The notes: generated by a model from the sequence alone, not told the origin. Shown: positions 1-11,586, numbered from the stretch's first letter. The stretch is DNA of 64,000 nt from Rhinopithecus roxellana (GCF_007565055.1 NC_044566.1:95278797-95342796), one strand, 5' to 3'. Numbers and translations: made by a program.

Positions 1-73
1 ATGTAGAATCTTAGAATGTAAAGGATCATGGTAACTGAGATCACAGATTTACTTCATTAAGAACAGTATTCTG

Positions 74-353
74 GGCCGGGCGTGGTGGCTCAAGCCTGTA
101 ATCCCAGCACTTTGAGAGGCTGAGACGGGCGGATCACAAGGTCAGGAGATCGAGACCATCCTGGCTAACATGGTGAAACCTCGTCTCTACTAAAAAATAC
201 AAAAAACTAGCCGGGCGAGGTGGTGGGCGCCTGTAGTCCCAGCTACTCGGGAGGCTGAGGCAGGAGAATGGCGTGAACCCAGGAGGTGGAGCTGGCAGTG
301 AGCTGAGATCCCGCCACTGCACTCCAGCCCGGGTGACAGAGCGAGACTCCGTC

Positions 354-385
<32 letters not shown>
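74..385 (+). mobile_element. AluY-type SINE, Old World monkey lineage, full length
   Basis: Complete 7SL-derived dimer starting with the canonical Alu 5' end and closing with a pure A tail of about 27 bases. It is flanked by a perfect target-site duplication, 'aagaacagtattct' (59-72 and 384-397). Diagnostic words 'ggctcaagcctg' and 'aaaaaactagccgggcgag' match cercopithecoid AluYRa-type copies. The long uninterrupted tail and intact duplication indicate a recent insertion. Confidence 0.95.
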
Positions 386-389
<4 letters not shown>

Positions 390-397
390 AGTATTCT

Positions 398-1060
398 AAG
401 AGACAATATGGTCTGATTGCAGGAAAGATGCTATACTGATGGGCAATAGGGGTATCTTTCCCCAGCTGGTCTGTTGGCTTGTTGAAGAGTTGAATTCTGT
501 CTCCATTTCTCTGTGTCTAAAATGGTTATATCAATTAATAGCAGCCTCCTGTCTGTTTTCAAGGATCCCAGGAAAGTGATTCCAATTCACAGATGAATCA
601 TTATCCCAGGCTGGAGAGAAATAATGAAACTAATATGAAAACAAATGTGGATACACATATTTCCTTTCATCTTAGACAAGACAACATTTTCCTGGTGTCA
701 ATTTTTGTAGTAAATCTTGGCTTAGTGACTAATAATGGAGTTATCCTATTTTTTAGATTGAAAAAAGAAATTGCTAGTGTAGTGGCCCACAGGAGGATTT
801 TTCAAAGCAAATGAGCCCCTGTTTTCCAGGTAGGGGTGATGTTGGTTCCCCCTCAGGCCCTGTGGGATGATCTTCCTGGAAAATGGTCTCAGTTCAGGCT
901 TCCCCTTTAAGCTCCAAAGTGATGAATGAATCCTGTACAAGCTTATGATCTTGAAAGCCACACTAAAGCCTGTAGGTTGCTGTGTTTGGCTCCTGACACC
1001 TGCTTCCATAAACTATGAGACTCAGCTGGGCATAGGACCTAACTGTGGGTTGGGCTGCAG
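398..1060. other. Single-copy DNA, nothing recognised
   Basis: No repeat consensus, splice-flanked open frame or RNA gene could be recognised. The short open frames here (for example 593-814 plus, 746-1009 minus) overlap on opposite strands and show no coding character. Confidence 0.5.
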
Positions 1061-1075
1061 AAAAACCTTGTTTTC

Positions 1076-4000
1076 TTTTTCTTTTTCTTTTTTTAATTAT
1101 ACTTTATGTTCTAGGGTACATGTGCACAATGTGCAGGTTTGTTACATATGTATACATGTGCCATGTTGGTGTGCTGCACCCATTAACTCATCATTTACAT
1201 TAGGTATATCTCCTAATGCTTTCCCTCCCCCCTCCCCCCACACCACAACAGGCCCCGGTGTGTAATGTTCCCCTTCCTGTGTCCAAGTGTTCTCATTGTT
1301 CAATTCCCACCTATGAGTGAGAACATGCAGTGTTTGGTTTTCTGTCCTTGCGATACTTTGCTGAGAATGATGGTTTCTAGCTTCATCCATGTCCCTACAA
1401 AGGACATGAACTCATCCTTTTTATGGCTGCATAGTATTCCCTGGTGTATATGTGCTACATTTTCTTAATCCAGTCTGTCATTGATGGACATTTGGGTTGG
1501 TTCCAAGTCTTTGCTATTGTGAATAGTGCCGCAATAAACATACGTGTGCATGTGTCTTTATAGCAGCATGATTTATAATCCTTTGGGTATATACCCAGTA
1601 ATGGGATGGTTGGGTCAAATGGTATTTCTAGTTCTAGATCCTTGAGGAATCGCCACACTATCTTCCACAATGATTGAACTAGTTTACAGTCCCATCAACA
1701 GGGTAAAAGTGTTCCTATTTCTCCACATCCTCTCCAGCACCTGTTGGTTCCTGACTCTTTAATGATTGCCATTCTAACTGGTGTGAGATGGTATCTCATT
1801 GTGGTTTTGATTTCCATTTCTCTGATGGCTAGTGATGCTGAGCATTGTTTCATGTGTCTGTTGGCTGCATAAATGTCTTCTTTTGAGAAGTGTCTGTTCA
1901 TATCCCTTGCCCACTTTTTGATGGGATTGTTTGTTTTTTTCCTTGTAAACTTGTTTGAGTTCCTTGTAGGTTCTGGATATGGGCCCTTTGTCAGATGAGT
2001 AGATTGCAAAAATTTTCTCCCATTCTGTAGGTTGCCTGTTCACTCTGATGGTAGTTTCTTTTGCTGTGCAGAAGCTCTTGAGTTTAATTAGATCCCATTT
2101 GTCAATTTTGGCTTTTGTTGACACTGCTTTTGGTGTTTTTGACATGAAGTCCTTGCCCATGCCTATGTCCTGAATGGTGTTGCCTAGATTTTTTTCTAGG
2201 GTTTTATGGTTTTAGGTCTAACATTTAAGTCTCTAATCCATCTTGAATTAATTTTTATATAAGGAGTAAGGAAGGGATCCAGTTTTAGCTTTCTACTTAT
2301 GGCTAGCCAGTTTTCCCAGCACCATTTATTAAATAGGGAATCCTTTCCCCATTTCTTGTTTTTGTCAGGTGTGTCAAAGATCAGATGGTTGCAGATGTGT
2401 GGTATGATTTTTGAGGGCTCTGTTCTGTTCCATTGGTCTATTTCTCTGTTTTGGTACCAGTACCATGCTGTTTTGCCTTGTAGTATAGTTTGAAGTCAGG
2501 TAGCGTGATGCCTCCAGCTTTGTTCTTTTGGCTTAGGATTGTCTTGGCAATGCGGGGTCTTTTTTGGTTCCATATGAATTTTAAAGTAGTTTTTTCCAAT
2601 TCTGTGAAGAAAGTCATTGGTAGCTTGATGGGGATGGCATTGAATCTGTAAATTACCTTGGGCAGTATGGCCATTTTCATGATATCTATTGTTCCTATCC
2701 ATGAGGATGGAATGTTCTTCCATTTGTTTGTGTCCTCTTTTATTTCGTTGAGCAGTGGTTTGTAGTTCTCCTTGAAGAGGTCCTTCACATCCCTTGTAAG
2801 TTGGATTCCTAGGTATTTATTCGCTTTGAAGCAATTGTGAATGGGAGTTCATTCGTGATTTGGCTCTCTGTCTGTTATTGGTATATAAGAATGCTTGTGA
2901 TTTTTGCACATTGATTTTGTAACCTGAGACTTTGCTGAAGTTGCTTATCAGCTTGAGGAGATTTTGGGCTGAGACGATGGGGTTTTCTAAATAGACAATC
3001 ATGTCATCTGCAAGCAGGGACAATCTGACTTCTTCTTTTCCTAAATGAATGCCCTTTATTTCTTTCTCCTGCCTGATTGCCCTAGCCAGAACTTCCAACA
3101 CGATGTTGAATAGGAGTGGTGAGAGAGGGCATCCCTGTCTTGTGCCAGTTTTTAAGGTGAATGCTTCCAGTTTTTGCCCACTCAGTATGATATTGGCAGT
3201 GGTTCTGTCATAAATAGCTCTTATTATTTTGAGATACGTTCCACCAATACCAAATTTATTGAGGGTTTTCAGCATGAAGGCTGTTGAATTTTGTCAAAGG
3301 CCTTTTCTGCATCTATTGAGATCATCATGTGGTTTTTGTCTTTGGTTCCATTTGTATGCTGGATTATGTTTATTGATTTGTGTATGTTGAACCAGCCTTG
3401 CATCCCAGGGATGAAGCCCACTTGATCATGGTGGATAAGCTTTTTGATGTGCTGCTGGATTCGGTTTGCCAGTATTTTATTGAGGATTTTTGCATCGATA
3501 TTCATCACAGATATTGGTCTAAAATTCTTTTTTTGTTGTGTCTCTGCCAGGCTTTGGTATCAGGATGATGCTGACCTCATAAAATGAGTTAGGGAGGATT
3601 CCCTCTTTTTCTATTGATTGGAATCGTTTCAGAAGGAATGGTACCAGCTCCTCCTTGTACCTCTGGTAGAATTCAGCTGTGAATCCATCTGGTCCTGGAC
3701 TTTTTTTGGTTGGTAGGCTATTAATTATGGCCTCAATTTCAGAGCCTGCTATTGGTCTATTCAGGGATTCAACTTCTTCCTGGTTTAGTCTTGGGAGAGT
3801 GTATGTGTCCAGGAGTTTATCGATTTCTTCTAGGTTTTCTAGTTTATTTGCGTAGAGGTGTTTATAGTATTCTCTGATGGTAGTTTGTATTTCTGTGGGG
3901 TCGGTGGTGATATCCCCTTTATCATTTTTTATTGCATCTATTTGATTTTTCTCTTTTTTCTTCTTTATTAGTCTTGCTAGTGGTCTATCAATTTTGTTGA

Positions 4001-4856
4001 TCTTTTCAGAAAACCAGCTCCTGGATTCGTTGATTTTTTTGAAGGGTTTTTTTGGTGTCTCTATCTCCTTCAGTTCTGCTCTGATCTTAGTTATTTCTTG
4101 CCTTCTGCTAGCTTTTGAATGTGTTTGCTCTTGCTTCTCTAGTTCTTTTAATTGCGATGTTAGGGTGTCAATTTTAGATTGTTCCTGCTTTCTCTTGTGG
4201 GCATTTAGTGCTATACATTTCCCTCTACACACTGCTTTGAATGTGTCCCAGAGATTCTGGTATGTTGTGTCTTTGTTCTCATTAGTTTCAAAGAACATCT
4301 TTATTTCTGCCTTCATTTCGTTATGTACCCAGTAGTCATTCAGGAGTAGGTTGTTCAGTTTCCATGTAGTTGAGCGGTTTTGATTGAGTTTCTTAGTCCT
4401 CAGTTCTAGTTTGATTGCACTGTGGTCTGAGAGACAGTTTGTTATAATTTCTGTTCTTTTGCATTTGCTGAGGAGTGCTCTACTTCCAACTATGTGGTCC
4501 ATTTTGGAATAAGTGCGATGTGATGCTGAGAAGAATGTATATTCTGTTGATTTGGGGTGGAGAGTTCTGTAGATGTCTAATAGGTCCATTTGGTGCAAGG
4601 CTGAGTTCAATTCCTGGATATCCTTGTTAACTTTCTGTCTCGTTGATCTGTCTAATGTTGACAGTGGGGTGTTAAAGTCTCCCATTGTTATTGTGTAGGA
4701 GTCTAAGTCTCTTTGTAGGTCTCTAAGGACTTGCTTTATGAATCTGGGTGGTCCTATATTGGGTGCATATATATTTAGGATAGTTAGCTCTTCTTGTTGA
4801 ATTGATCCCTTTACCATTATGTAATGGCCTTCTTTGTCTCTTTTGATCTTTGTTGG
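1076..4856 (-). mobile_element. LINE-1 (L1PA-type), 5'-truncated inside ORF2 endonuclease
   Basis: A minus-strand L1 copy: the T-rich complement of the poly-A tail lies at 1076-1092, the 3'UTR follows, then ORF2 read leftwards from 4856. It is flanked by a 15-bp target-site duplication with one mismatch (1061-1075 'aaaaaccttgttttc' and 4857-4871 'aaaaagcttgttttc'), which proves retrotransposition and fixes both ends. The 5' end stops near codon 80 of ORF2, so 5'UTR, ORF1 and the first part of the endonuclease are absent. It is close in sequence to the element at 12116-18274, so both are primate-age L1PA copies. A 10-base gap around 2475 relative to that copy removes the 'gttactgtag' word. Confidence 0.95.
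1300..4856 (-). pseudogene. L1 ORF2 relic (partial endonuclease, RT, C-terminal domain)
   Basis: ORF2 of an L1 encodes an AP-like endonuclease followed by a reverse transcriptase that copies L1 RNA at the nick. The longest intact piece (3519-4817, 432 aa) starts in the endonuclease at MVKGSIQQE and runs into the fingers of the RT at about LPTKKSPGPDGF. The frame then breaks (TTKKEF-stop at 3519) and resumes at 3269-3508, 2817-3275, 2438-2788, 1774-2160 and 1455-1670. The canonical terminal stop is at 1300-1302. The RT catalytic tetrad reads LADD instead of FADD (3003-3014): the two aspartates remain but Phe is Leu. The N-terminal part of the endonuclease is missing and several frameshifts are present, so no functional protein can be made. 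Confidence 0.92.
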
Positions 4857-4871
4857 AAAAAGCTTGTTTTC

Positions 4872-6319
4872 AAGGATCTACATGCAGATGGATGATTCAG
4901 TCATTTGAGTCTCCACCTCCACCCTTCTGTTGCCCGATTTTAGTCATCAAGGAGATCAAGGGGAGAAGCAGCATGAAAAAGTCCGCCTGGTCTGGCAGTT
5001 CTAGCAGGATGTTGGGCGCAAAGGGGAGGTGGTGGAACCTTTCCATTGGATACAGTTTCTAGGTTAGGTGGTGACTTTGAGTATCCAGATTTTTCTTATA
5101 TGTATTTCAGATCTCTTGGAGGAAGAGAGGTAATTTGCATATTCACTTAGGACAATGAATCCCAAAATGGATTTTTATGGATAAGGAAAATTAATTTTTT
5201 TTTGATCAACAGAGTGTTGGTGGCTCTTTCTTTTCCTTCACAATAAATGCATTTAGGAGGTGGCTTTAAACACCTACTATCAGGCAAACTTCTATCATCA
5301 TTTCAATTAAAAAATGGACCTCTAACCAACACCCCTCCCAGTGAAGGAAAGATACAACCTCCCACAACTGGCAATTTAAAAAATTTAGTAAGTTTGGCTT
5401 TTGTGGAAAAAAAACTCACTACATTATTTTTCTCATTTTGCTGTGGAATTTTGAGAACCTTGCCATGGCCTAGCATTTGGGAACTCAGCTCTAGAAAGCT
5501 CTAGAATGCCAGGGCAGATCCACCAGGAATCTATTTCATGTAGAATCAATTATCCCAACAGAGAAGCAGTTTGAAGGTCTTTGAGTGGCTGACTCAGGAG
5601 CTTATTGTTAAGACATTAGAGCTTCCCTGTTTTTGGTAGTGTTCTTGGTGATCAGAGAGTGATAAGAGGTAGGAGAGAGGCACAGAACATTGAATGACTC
5701 GCAGCACAAAGGGATATTTTGCATGGGATTTTGTATGGGGTCACTTGGGTGACAGCTTATTCAATCCCAAAAGCACCTTGGTTACATTCCTTGGCCATGG
5801 AAAGGAGGCAGAGATTGTAGGAGAGCTAAAACTTAATTAAAATATATAAAGGACTGAAGCAGGAAATTGGGAGATCAGGACGACCCCCTTCAGTCACTTT
5901 ATAATCATCATATTCTTGGTGGGGAGAGTTAATGTCATTCCCCAGCAAAAGCATTGTCAGCGGCCAGATTAGCATCAGCAGAGGCGAGAGAGTTGGAGAG
6001 GTGCCATCACAGCAGTGACAGACTCCAGGCAGAATCAAGGCGAGGTCAGCACATGCTAAGAAAGCGGAGAATTAGAGGGAGCTGGGATCAAAGGGCAAAG
6101 GCGCCAGAGATTGGCAGAGGTGAGCACGAGTGACCAGTAAAATAATGATGACATGACTCTGCCCAGAGAGGGGACAAGTTTTGGGAGCTCCATTTCCAGG
6201 ATTTCACTGATGAGGACAGAGGGTCAAAGTATAAAGAGCTGACATATATGCTCATTCTCCGAATCAACCATTCCTGATTTTTAACATCTTGCTTTGGTGT
6301 ACATTTGCTACAATTGGTG
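4872..6319. other. Single-copy DNA, nothing recognised
   Basis: About 1.4 kb between the truncated L1 and the old L1M cluster. I see no repeat consensus, RNA gene or credible exon. Open frames at 5247-5504, 5826-6038 and 6088-6324 are short and lack any recognised domain. Confidence 0.5.
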
Positions 6320-6982
6320 AACAACTATTTAGACATTATCAACCAAAGTCCATAATTTACATTAGGATTAACTTTTTGTGTGGTACATTCCATGGGTTTG
6401 GACAACTGTATATTGTCATGTATCCACCATTACAGTATCATACAGAATAGTTTCACTGTCCTAAAAGTCCCCTGTGTACCCCCTATCATCCCTCCCTTGC
6501 TTTCTGGTGAACCCCTGGTGACCATTGATCTTTCTAGTGTCTTTATAGTCTTGTATTTCCAGAATGTTGTATAGTTGGATTGAGACAGTAATGAAGACTG
6601 GCTTCTTTCACTTAACAATACGCATGTAAGGCCGGGCGCGGTGGCTCATGCCTGTAATCCCAGTACTTTGGGAGGCCGAGTGGGCAGATCACCAGGTCAG
6701 GAGATCGAGACCATCCTGGCTAACACAGTGAAACCCTGTCTCTACTAAAAATACAAAAAATTAGCTGGGTGTGGTGGCATGTGCCTGTAGCCCCAGCTAC
6801 TTGGGAGGCTGAAGCAGGAGAATGACATGAACCTTGGAGGCAGAGCTTGCAGTGAGCCAAGATCACACGGCTGCACTCCAGCCTGGGCAACAGAGCGAGA
6901 CTGTCTCAAAAACAAAAACCAAAAACAATATGCATGTAAGGTCCTCCTACCTCTTTTCTTGGCTTGATAGTTCATTCTTTTT
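6320..6982 (-). mobile_element. Old L1M/L1ME 3' fragment (outer element, first part)
   Basis: Phrases such as 'catgtatccaccattacag' and 'cttctttcacttaacaata' match the complement of old mammalian L1 3' ends. The piece is split by an AluY at 6631-6923 and stops at 'gatagttcattcttttt' (6966-6982). The same words return at 8319-8337, where this L1 resumes, so everything between is later insertion. Confidence 0.75.
6631..6923 (+). mobile_element. AluY-type SINE, full length
   Basis: Complete Alu dimer with Y-type left arm ('gagatcgagaccatcctgg'). It has a 17-bp target-site duplication with one mismatch (6614-6630 'aacaatacgcatgtaag', 6924-6940). The A-tail is short and interrupted by C residues. 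It sits inside the old L1M fragment. Confidence 0.93.
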
Positions 6983-7010
6983 AAAACTATTTTCGAAATT
7001 AATTAATTAA

Positions 7011-7298
7011 TTTTTTGAGACAGAGTCTTACTCTGTCACCCAGGCTGGAGTGTAGTGGCGTGATCTTGGCTCACTGCAACCTCTGCCTCCCGAGTTCAAG
7101 AGATTCTCCTGCCTCAGCCTCCCAAGTAGCTGGGATTACGGGCATGTGCCACCACATCCAGCTAATTTTTGTGCTTTTAGTAGAGACGGGGTTTCACCGT
7201 GTTGGCCAGGCTGGTCTCAAACTTCTGGCCTTAAGTGATCCGCCCACCTCAGCCTCCCAAAGTGCTGGGATTATAGGAGTGAGCCACCGCGCCTGGCC
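7011..7298 (-). mobile_element. AluS-type SINE
   Basis: Full minus-strand Alu dimer from a T-rich head to 'gcctggcc' (7291-7298). The left-arm words 'ggccaggctggtctc' are of the S/J type. It lies at the 3' end of the inner L1M fragment, in its (AATT)n-rich tail region. Confidence 0.9.
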
Positions 7299-8318
7299 AA
7301 CGCTGTTGTAAATTGTGATAAAATATACACAACATAAAATTTACCGTCTTCACCATTTTTAAGCATAGAGTTTAGTGATGTTAAGTACTTCACAGTAATG
7401 TACAACCGCCCCATCATCCATCTTCAGAACTCTTTATGCAAAGTTAAAACTCTGTATCTATTAAACAATAACTCCCCATTTCCTCCTCCCTCCAGCCCTT
7501 GCAGCCGCCATTTTACTTTCTGATTTTTCTTTCACTTGACTACCCTGGTAGTTCGTATAAGTAGAATCATAGGATATTTGTTGGGTTTTGACTGGCTTAT
7601 TTCACTGAGCATAATGTCCTCAAGGTTCATCCAGGTTGCAGCATGTGTCAGAATTCCCTTTCTTTTTAAGTCTGAATAATATCCCATTGTGTGTATATAC
7701 CATATTTTGTTTATCCAATTCATTCAGTAATGTACACTTGAGCTGCTTTCATCTTTTGCTATTGTGAATAATGGTGCCATGGACACAAGTGAGCAAATAT
7801 CTCTTTGCTTTCGATTCTTTTGAGTATACAAACAGAAGTGGAATTGCTGAGTGATGTAGTAATTTTATTTTTAATTTGTTAAGGATCCACGACACCGTTT
7901 GCCATAGCAGCTGCACCAACAGTGCACAAGGATTCCAATTTTACCACATCATCACCAACACTTATTTTCTTTTTTTTGTTTTTTTTGAGATCTCACTCTC
8001 GCCCAGCGCAGTGGTGTGATCTTGGCTCACTGCAAGCTCTGCCTCCCTGGTTCAAGCGATTCTCCTGCCTCAGCTCCCCAAGTAGCGGGATTACAGATGC
8101 CTGCCACCACACCTGGCTAATTTTTGTATTTTTAGTAGAGACGGAGTTTCAGCATGTTGGCCAGGATGGTCTCGAACTCCTGGTGCAGTGGCTCATGCCT
8201 ATAATCCCAGTGCTTTGGGAGGCCGAGGTGGGTGGATCACTTGAGGTCAGGAATATTTTCTGCTTTTTTTTTGAGAGTAGCCATCCTAATGGGTGTGAGG
8301 TAGTATATCATTGTGGAT
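7299..8318 (-). mobile_element. L1M 3' end inserted into an older L1M (inner element)
   Basis: The 7299-7962 stretch reads as the complement of an L1MB/MC-like 3' end ('aaaatatacacaacataaaa', 'tgactggcttatttcactga', 'tttgctattgtgaataatgg'). It continues after an Alu at 8262-8318 ('agccatcctaatgggtgtga'). The flanking words 'gatag(t/c)tcatt(t)cttttt' at 6966-6982 and 8319-8337 form its target-site duplication. The reading frame is fully decayed. Confidence 0.8.
7971..8253 (-). mobile_element. Alu with internally inverted 5' end
   Basis: From 7971 to 8182 the sequence is a minus-strand Alu (T tail, right arm, A-rich linker, 'ggatggtctcgaactcctg'). At 8183 the strand flips: 8183-8252 is plus-strand Alu 5' sequence, 'gtgcagtggctcatgcc' through 'gaggtcagga'. 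These are exactly the first roughly 70 bases expected at this point but in reverse complement. The joint carries a 5-base inverted overlap (tcctg 8178-8182, cagga 8248-8252). The element is bounded by 'tattttct' at 7963-7970 and 8254-8261, so it is one insertion event with an inverted segment rather than two Alus. The right arm has several small deletions. Confidence 0.88.
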
Positions 8319-8640
8319 GATAGCTCATTTCTTTTTGTCTTGGAAAAATATTCCCTTGTACAAAGGTACCACGGTTTTCTTATCTATTCACTTATTGGAG
8401 GCCATCTCGGTTGATTTCAAGTTTTGGCAGTTATGAATAAGGCTGGCATATGTTTTCATGTGTAGGTTTTTGTGTGGACATAAAAGTTTTGTTTTGTTTT
8501 GTTTTTTTAACTCCTTTGGGTAAATACCAAGAGAGTGATCACTGGATGATAGGGTAAGAGTGTGTTTAGCTTTGTAAGACACTGCCAAACTGTCTTCCAA
8601 AGTGGCTGTACCATTTTGCGTTTTCAAAAAAGACTATTTT
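8319..8640 (-). mobile_element. Old L1M/L1ME 3' fragment (outer element, second part)
   Basis: Continues the L1 begun at 6320: 'gatagctcatttctttttg', 'gttttggcagttatgaata', 'tgggtaaataccaag' and 'aaactgtcttccaaagtgg' are consecutive L1M words on the minus strand. It fades into unrecognised DNA at about 8640. Confidence 0.75.
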
Positions 8641-9204
8641 TATGTCTATTACCATTGCTTCCCATATTTCTTGACTGTTCTTGCTCTGGTTTATGTGTTC
8701 TGGTGAGGAAAACCTGCAGATGGATCACTGACAATTGGTAGAGTCTCTTTTTTAATACTCTTCTAATATGACCTTCAATCAGTTAGCTCTCTGGAGAGTG
8801 AAGTTGGAAGGGACTGAGGTGAAAATTGCTGGTTTTGTGTTCTGACAGCCAGAATGCTTTTTCTACAGTGAATAAAGTATATTAAGAAAATTAAAACTTC
8901 GAACACTCCCCAGAATAAGAGGCACAAATCATTTAAGTGTTAATATTCTTTTCAACTACATTTCCTATCCTGTTAATACATGGATACCATTCAATATCTG
9001 GACCCTTCATTCCACAGAAATCTGTTTATTTTTCAGGGAAGGTGATAGAGAAACTCCTCCTGAAAGTCTGGATCTGGAACTCAGAATTTAAAATACCAGC
9101 CTCTTCAGAAATATTCAGAAGTTTTTTTTTTTTTTTTTTTAAACAGGAAGAACTTCTAAATTAAGATGATTTTTTTTAGTAGATACAATCCCGACAGAAA
9201 TATA
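8641..9204. other. Single-copy DNA with a T20 run
   Basis: No repeat or gene recognised apart from a run of about 20 T at 9122-9141 and a short (AT)n at 9199-9211. Confidence 0.5.
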
Positions 9205-9707
9205 TATATATACATGTTCACCAAAAGACAAATAGGAGAGTGTCTTCAGGGCAATGGTTATAATAGCACCAAGCAGACAGTAATCTTAATGTCCACCTAT
9301 CAGCAGCAGAATAATCAGGTGTGTTATCTTCAAACAATGGGATACTGTGCAGCAATAAGAATGATTGGACTGCAACTACATAATGCAAATGATTAAAGTT
9401 GGTATAATCTTGAATGAAAGGAGACAGATTCAAAAGTGTGCATGCTCTATGACTTATTGATGTGAAGTTCAAAAACAAGTAAAACTATGGTGTCAGAAGT
9501 CAGGGTATTGGTTGACATTTGGGTGTGGGAGGGTTAATGTCCAGCAGGTGCTTGAGGGGGCTTTTAGGGTTCTGGTAATGTCTGGTGTCTTGGTCTGAGC
9601 CTACATACACTGGTGTATTCACTTTGTGAAAAGGCTTCACTTTGGTTTGATGATTGTATTTTTTATGGATGTTTATGCCATAGTTCAATAAAAAGTTTTA
9701 AAAATAA
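9205..9707 (+). mobile_element. L1M 3' end, plus strand
   Basis: Ordered words of an old L1 3' terminus: 'aatgtccacctatcagcag', 'acaatgggatactgtgcag', 'aagttcaaaaacaagtaaaa', 'ctatggtgtcagaagtcagg', ending in 'gttcaataaaaagttttaa' with the L1M polyadenylation word AATAAA. Highly diverged, no open frame. Confidence 0.8.
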
Positions 9708-9710
9708 TCT

Positions 9711-9966
9711 CGGCGGATCACGAGGTCAGGAGATCGAGACCATCCTGGCTAACACTGTGAAACCCCGTCTCTACTAAAAAAAATACAAAAAAACTAGCCG
9801 GGCGAGATGGCGGGCGCCTGTAGTCCCAGCTACTCGGGAGGCTGAGGCAGGAGAATGGCGTGAACCTAGGGAGGCGGAGCTTGCAGTGAGCTGAGATCCG
9901 GCCACTGCACTCCAGCCCGGGCGACAGAGCGAGACTCCGTCTCAAAAAAAAAAAAAAAAAAAAAAA
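9711..9966 (+). mobile_element. AluY-type SINE, 5'-truncated, Old World monkey type
   Basis: Starts inside the left arm at 'cggcggatcacgaggtcag', so about 60 bases of the 5' end are missing. The rest is a well-preserved young Alu with 'aaaaaactagccgggcgag' and 'gagctgagatccggccactg', and a long A tail. Target-site duplication 'aaaataatctc' (9700-9710 and about 9967-9977). Inserted at the very end of the L1M above. Confidence 0.92.
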
Positions 9967-9977
9967 AAAATAATCTC

Positions 9978-10643
9978 TTCTCATGTTACAATAAACCCAT
10001 GAGGAAAATGTCCTCAAATTAATTTTATAAAAGAAATAAAGAAGGGAACTCAAGATAAAATGCATCATTGCCACGAACCAGAAGATTGACCTTTTATCTT
10101 AATATGAATTGATTCAGTGAACCAATAAAGGAGACAGACTTCACCGAAAAGTGTGGTGGAGAAGACTGAACCATCAGAAAACGGGACGCAGCTCTCATGG
10201 CTTGATAATGGTCTCTAAAAGTTTTGCATTTTTTTGGAGCCAAGTAATCAGCACTTACAAAATGAATTCAAAAGAAGCATTTATAAAACCTTCACACTCA
10301 GAGATTTCTGCTGTAGATGCCAAAGCAATGCCGAAGCATTTGCTCTGTGGAGGCATTAAAGATGAGCTTGGACTTTTTGTAGAGTCCCACAGCAGTGTCA
10401 TGAGGAAGGGCATCTCTTTTGGAGGGGAAGTTTTCCATTTCATGGGATGACCTCTTCTGTCCATCAGCTCCTGCATCTGATGGGCTTTGGGGCAGATTTG
10501 GTGATTCCTCAAGGTACCAGACAAGGGCTTTTGGGAAGACAATGTTGAGAGAACAAAGTGTGAGGATGAATTCTACCTCCTACTGGGTAAAAATGCCATA
10601 CTCATTTGGATCTGGATTTCCTGAGTAAATCTCCATGTATTAC
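9978..10643. other. Single-copy DNA with overlapping open frames
   Basis: A 99-codon plus-strand frame (10151-10450) and a 95-codon minus-strand frame (10255-10542) overlap, and neither has a recognisable domain. No repeat consensus was recognised. I do not call a gene. Confidence 0.45.
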
Positions 10644-11038
10644 TGAAAAGGGGTCCCAATCCAGATCCCAGGAGAGGGTTCTTGGAACTTGTGTAAAAAA
10701 GAATTCTGGGTGAGTCCATAAAGTGAAAGCAAGTTTATTACAAAAGAAAAGAAACAGGCCAGGCAAAGTGGCACACACCAGTAATTCCAGCACTTTGGGA
10801 GGCTGAGGCAGGCAGATCATTTGAGGTCGGGAGTTCGAGACCAGCCTGGCCAACATGGTGAAACCCCATCTGTACTAAAAATACAAAAATTAGCCAGGCA
10901 TGGTGGTGGGTGCCTGTAGTCCCAGCTACTCAGGAGGCTGAGGCAGGAGAAGCATTTGAATCCAGGAGGCAGAGGTTGCAGTGAGCCAAGATCACGCCAT
11001 TGCACTCCAGCCTGGGCGACAGAGCGAAACTGTCTCAA

Positions 11039-11071
<33 letters not shown>

Positions 11072-11586
11072 GAAACAAAAGAATGGCTACTGCATAGGCA
11101 GAGCAGCAGCATGGATTTCTCAACTGAGTATACTTATAGTTATTTCTTTATCATATGTTAAACGAGGGGTGAATTATTCATACATTTTTCTGGGAAAGGG
11201 ATGGGCAATTTCCAGAACTGAAGTTTCCTCCATTTTTAGACCACATACGGTAACTTCCTTTTGTTGCCATGCCTTTTGTAAACTGTCATGGCACTAGTGG
11301 GAGTGTCTTTAGCATGCTAATGCATTATAACTGCCGTATAATGAGCATTGAGGATGACCGGAGGTCACTTTTGTCACCATCTTGGTTTTGGTGGGTTTTG
11401 GCTGGCTTCTTTACTGCATCCTGTTTTATCAGTAAGGTCTTTGTGACCTGTATCTTGTGCTGACCTCCTATCTCATTCTGCGACTAAGAATGTCTAACCT
11501 CCTGGGAAGGCAGCCCAGTAGGTGTCAGCCTTATTGTACCCAGCCCCAATTCAAGATGAAGTCCCTCTGTCTTGAATGCCTCTGAC
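10644..11586 (-). mobile_element. Solo ERV1-type LTR, MER4-like, interrupted by an Alu
   Basis: On the minus strand the sequence runs from TG (11586) to CA (10644) and contains AATAAA (complement at 10734-10739) shortly before a U5-like end. Recognisable words include 'ttggttttggtgggttttgg', 'tgtcatggcactagtggga' and 'gaaagcaagtttatta', which I recall from MER4-group LTRs. The family assignment is from memory and should be treated as tentative. An AluS split it at 10757-11062. No internal retroviral region accompanies it, so it is a solo LTR. Confidence 0.75.
10757..11062 (+). mobile_element. AluS-type SINE
   Basis: Full dimer, S-type left arm ('gagttcgagaccagcctgg'), A tail. Exact target-site duplication 'aaaagaaaagaaaca' at 10742-10756 and 11063-11077. 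Inserted in the MER4-like LTR next to its polyadenylation signal. Confidence 0.93.

Noticed and set aside
134..406. 90-codon minus-strand open frame
   Set aside because: It is an antisense frame of the Alu at 74-385. The same peptide style (SVTRAGVQW, LPSSWDYRRPPP) appears over every Alu in the window.
945..1265. 106-codon plus-strand frame
   Set aside because: It runs from unique DNA into the antisense strand of an L1 3'UTR. No domain, and it overlaps other frames on the opposite strand.
3994..4335. 113-codon plus-strand frame, also seen at 15070-15384
   Set aside because: Antisense shadow of L1 ORF2, repeated in both L1 copies because the sequence is shared.
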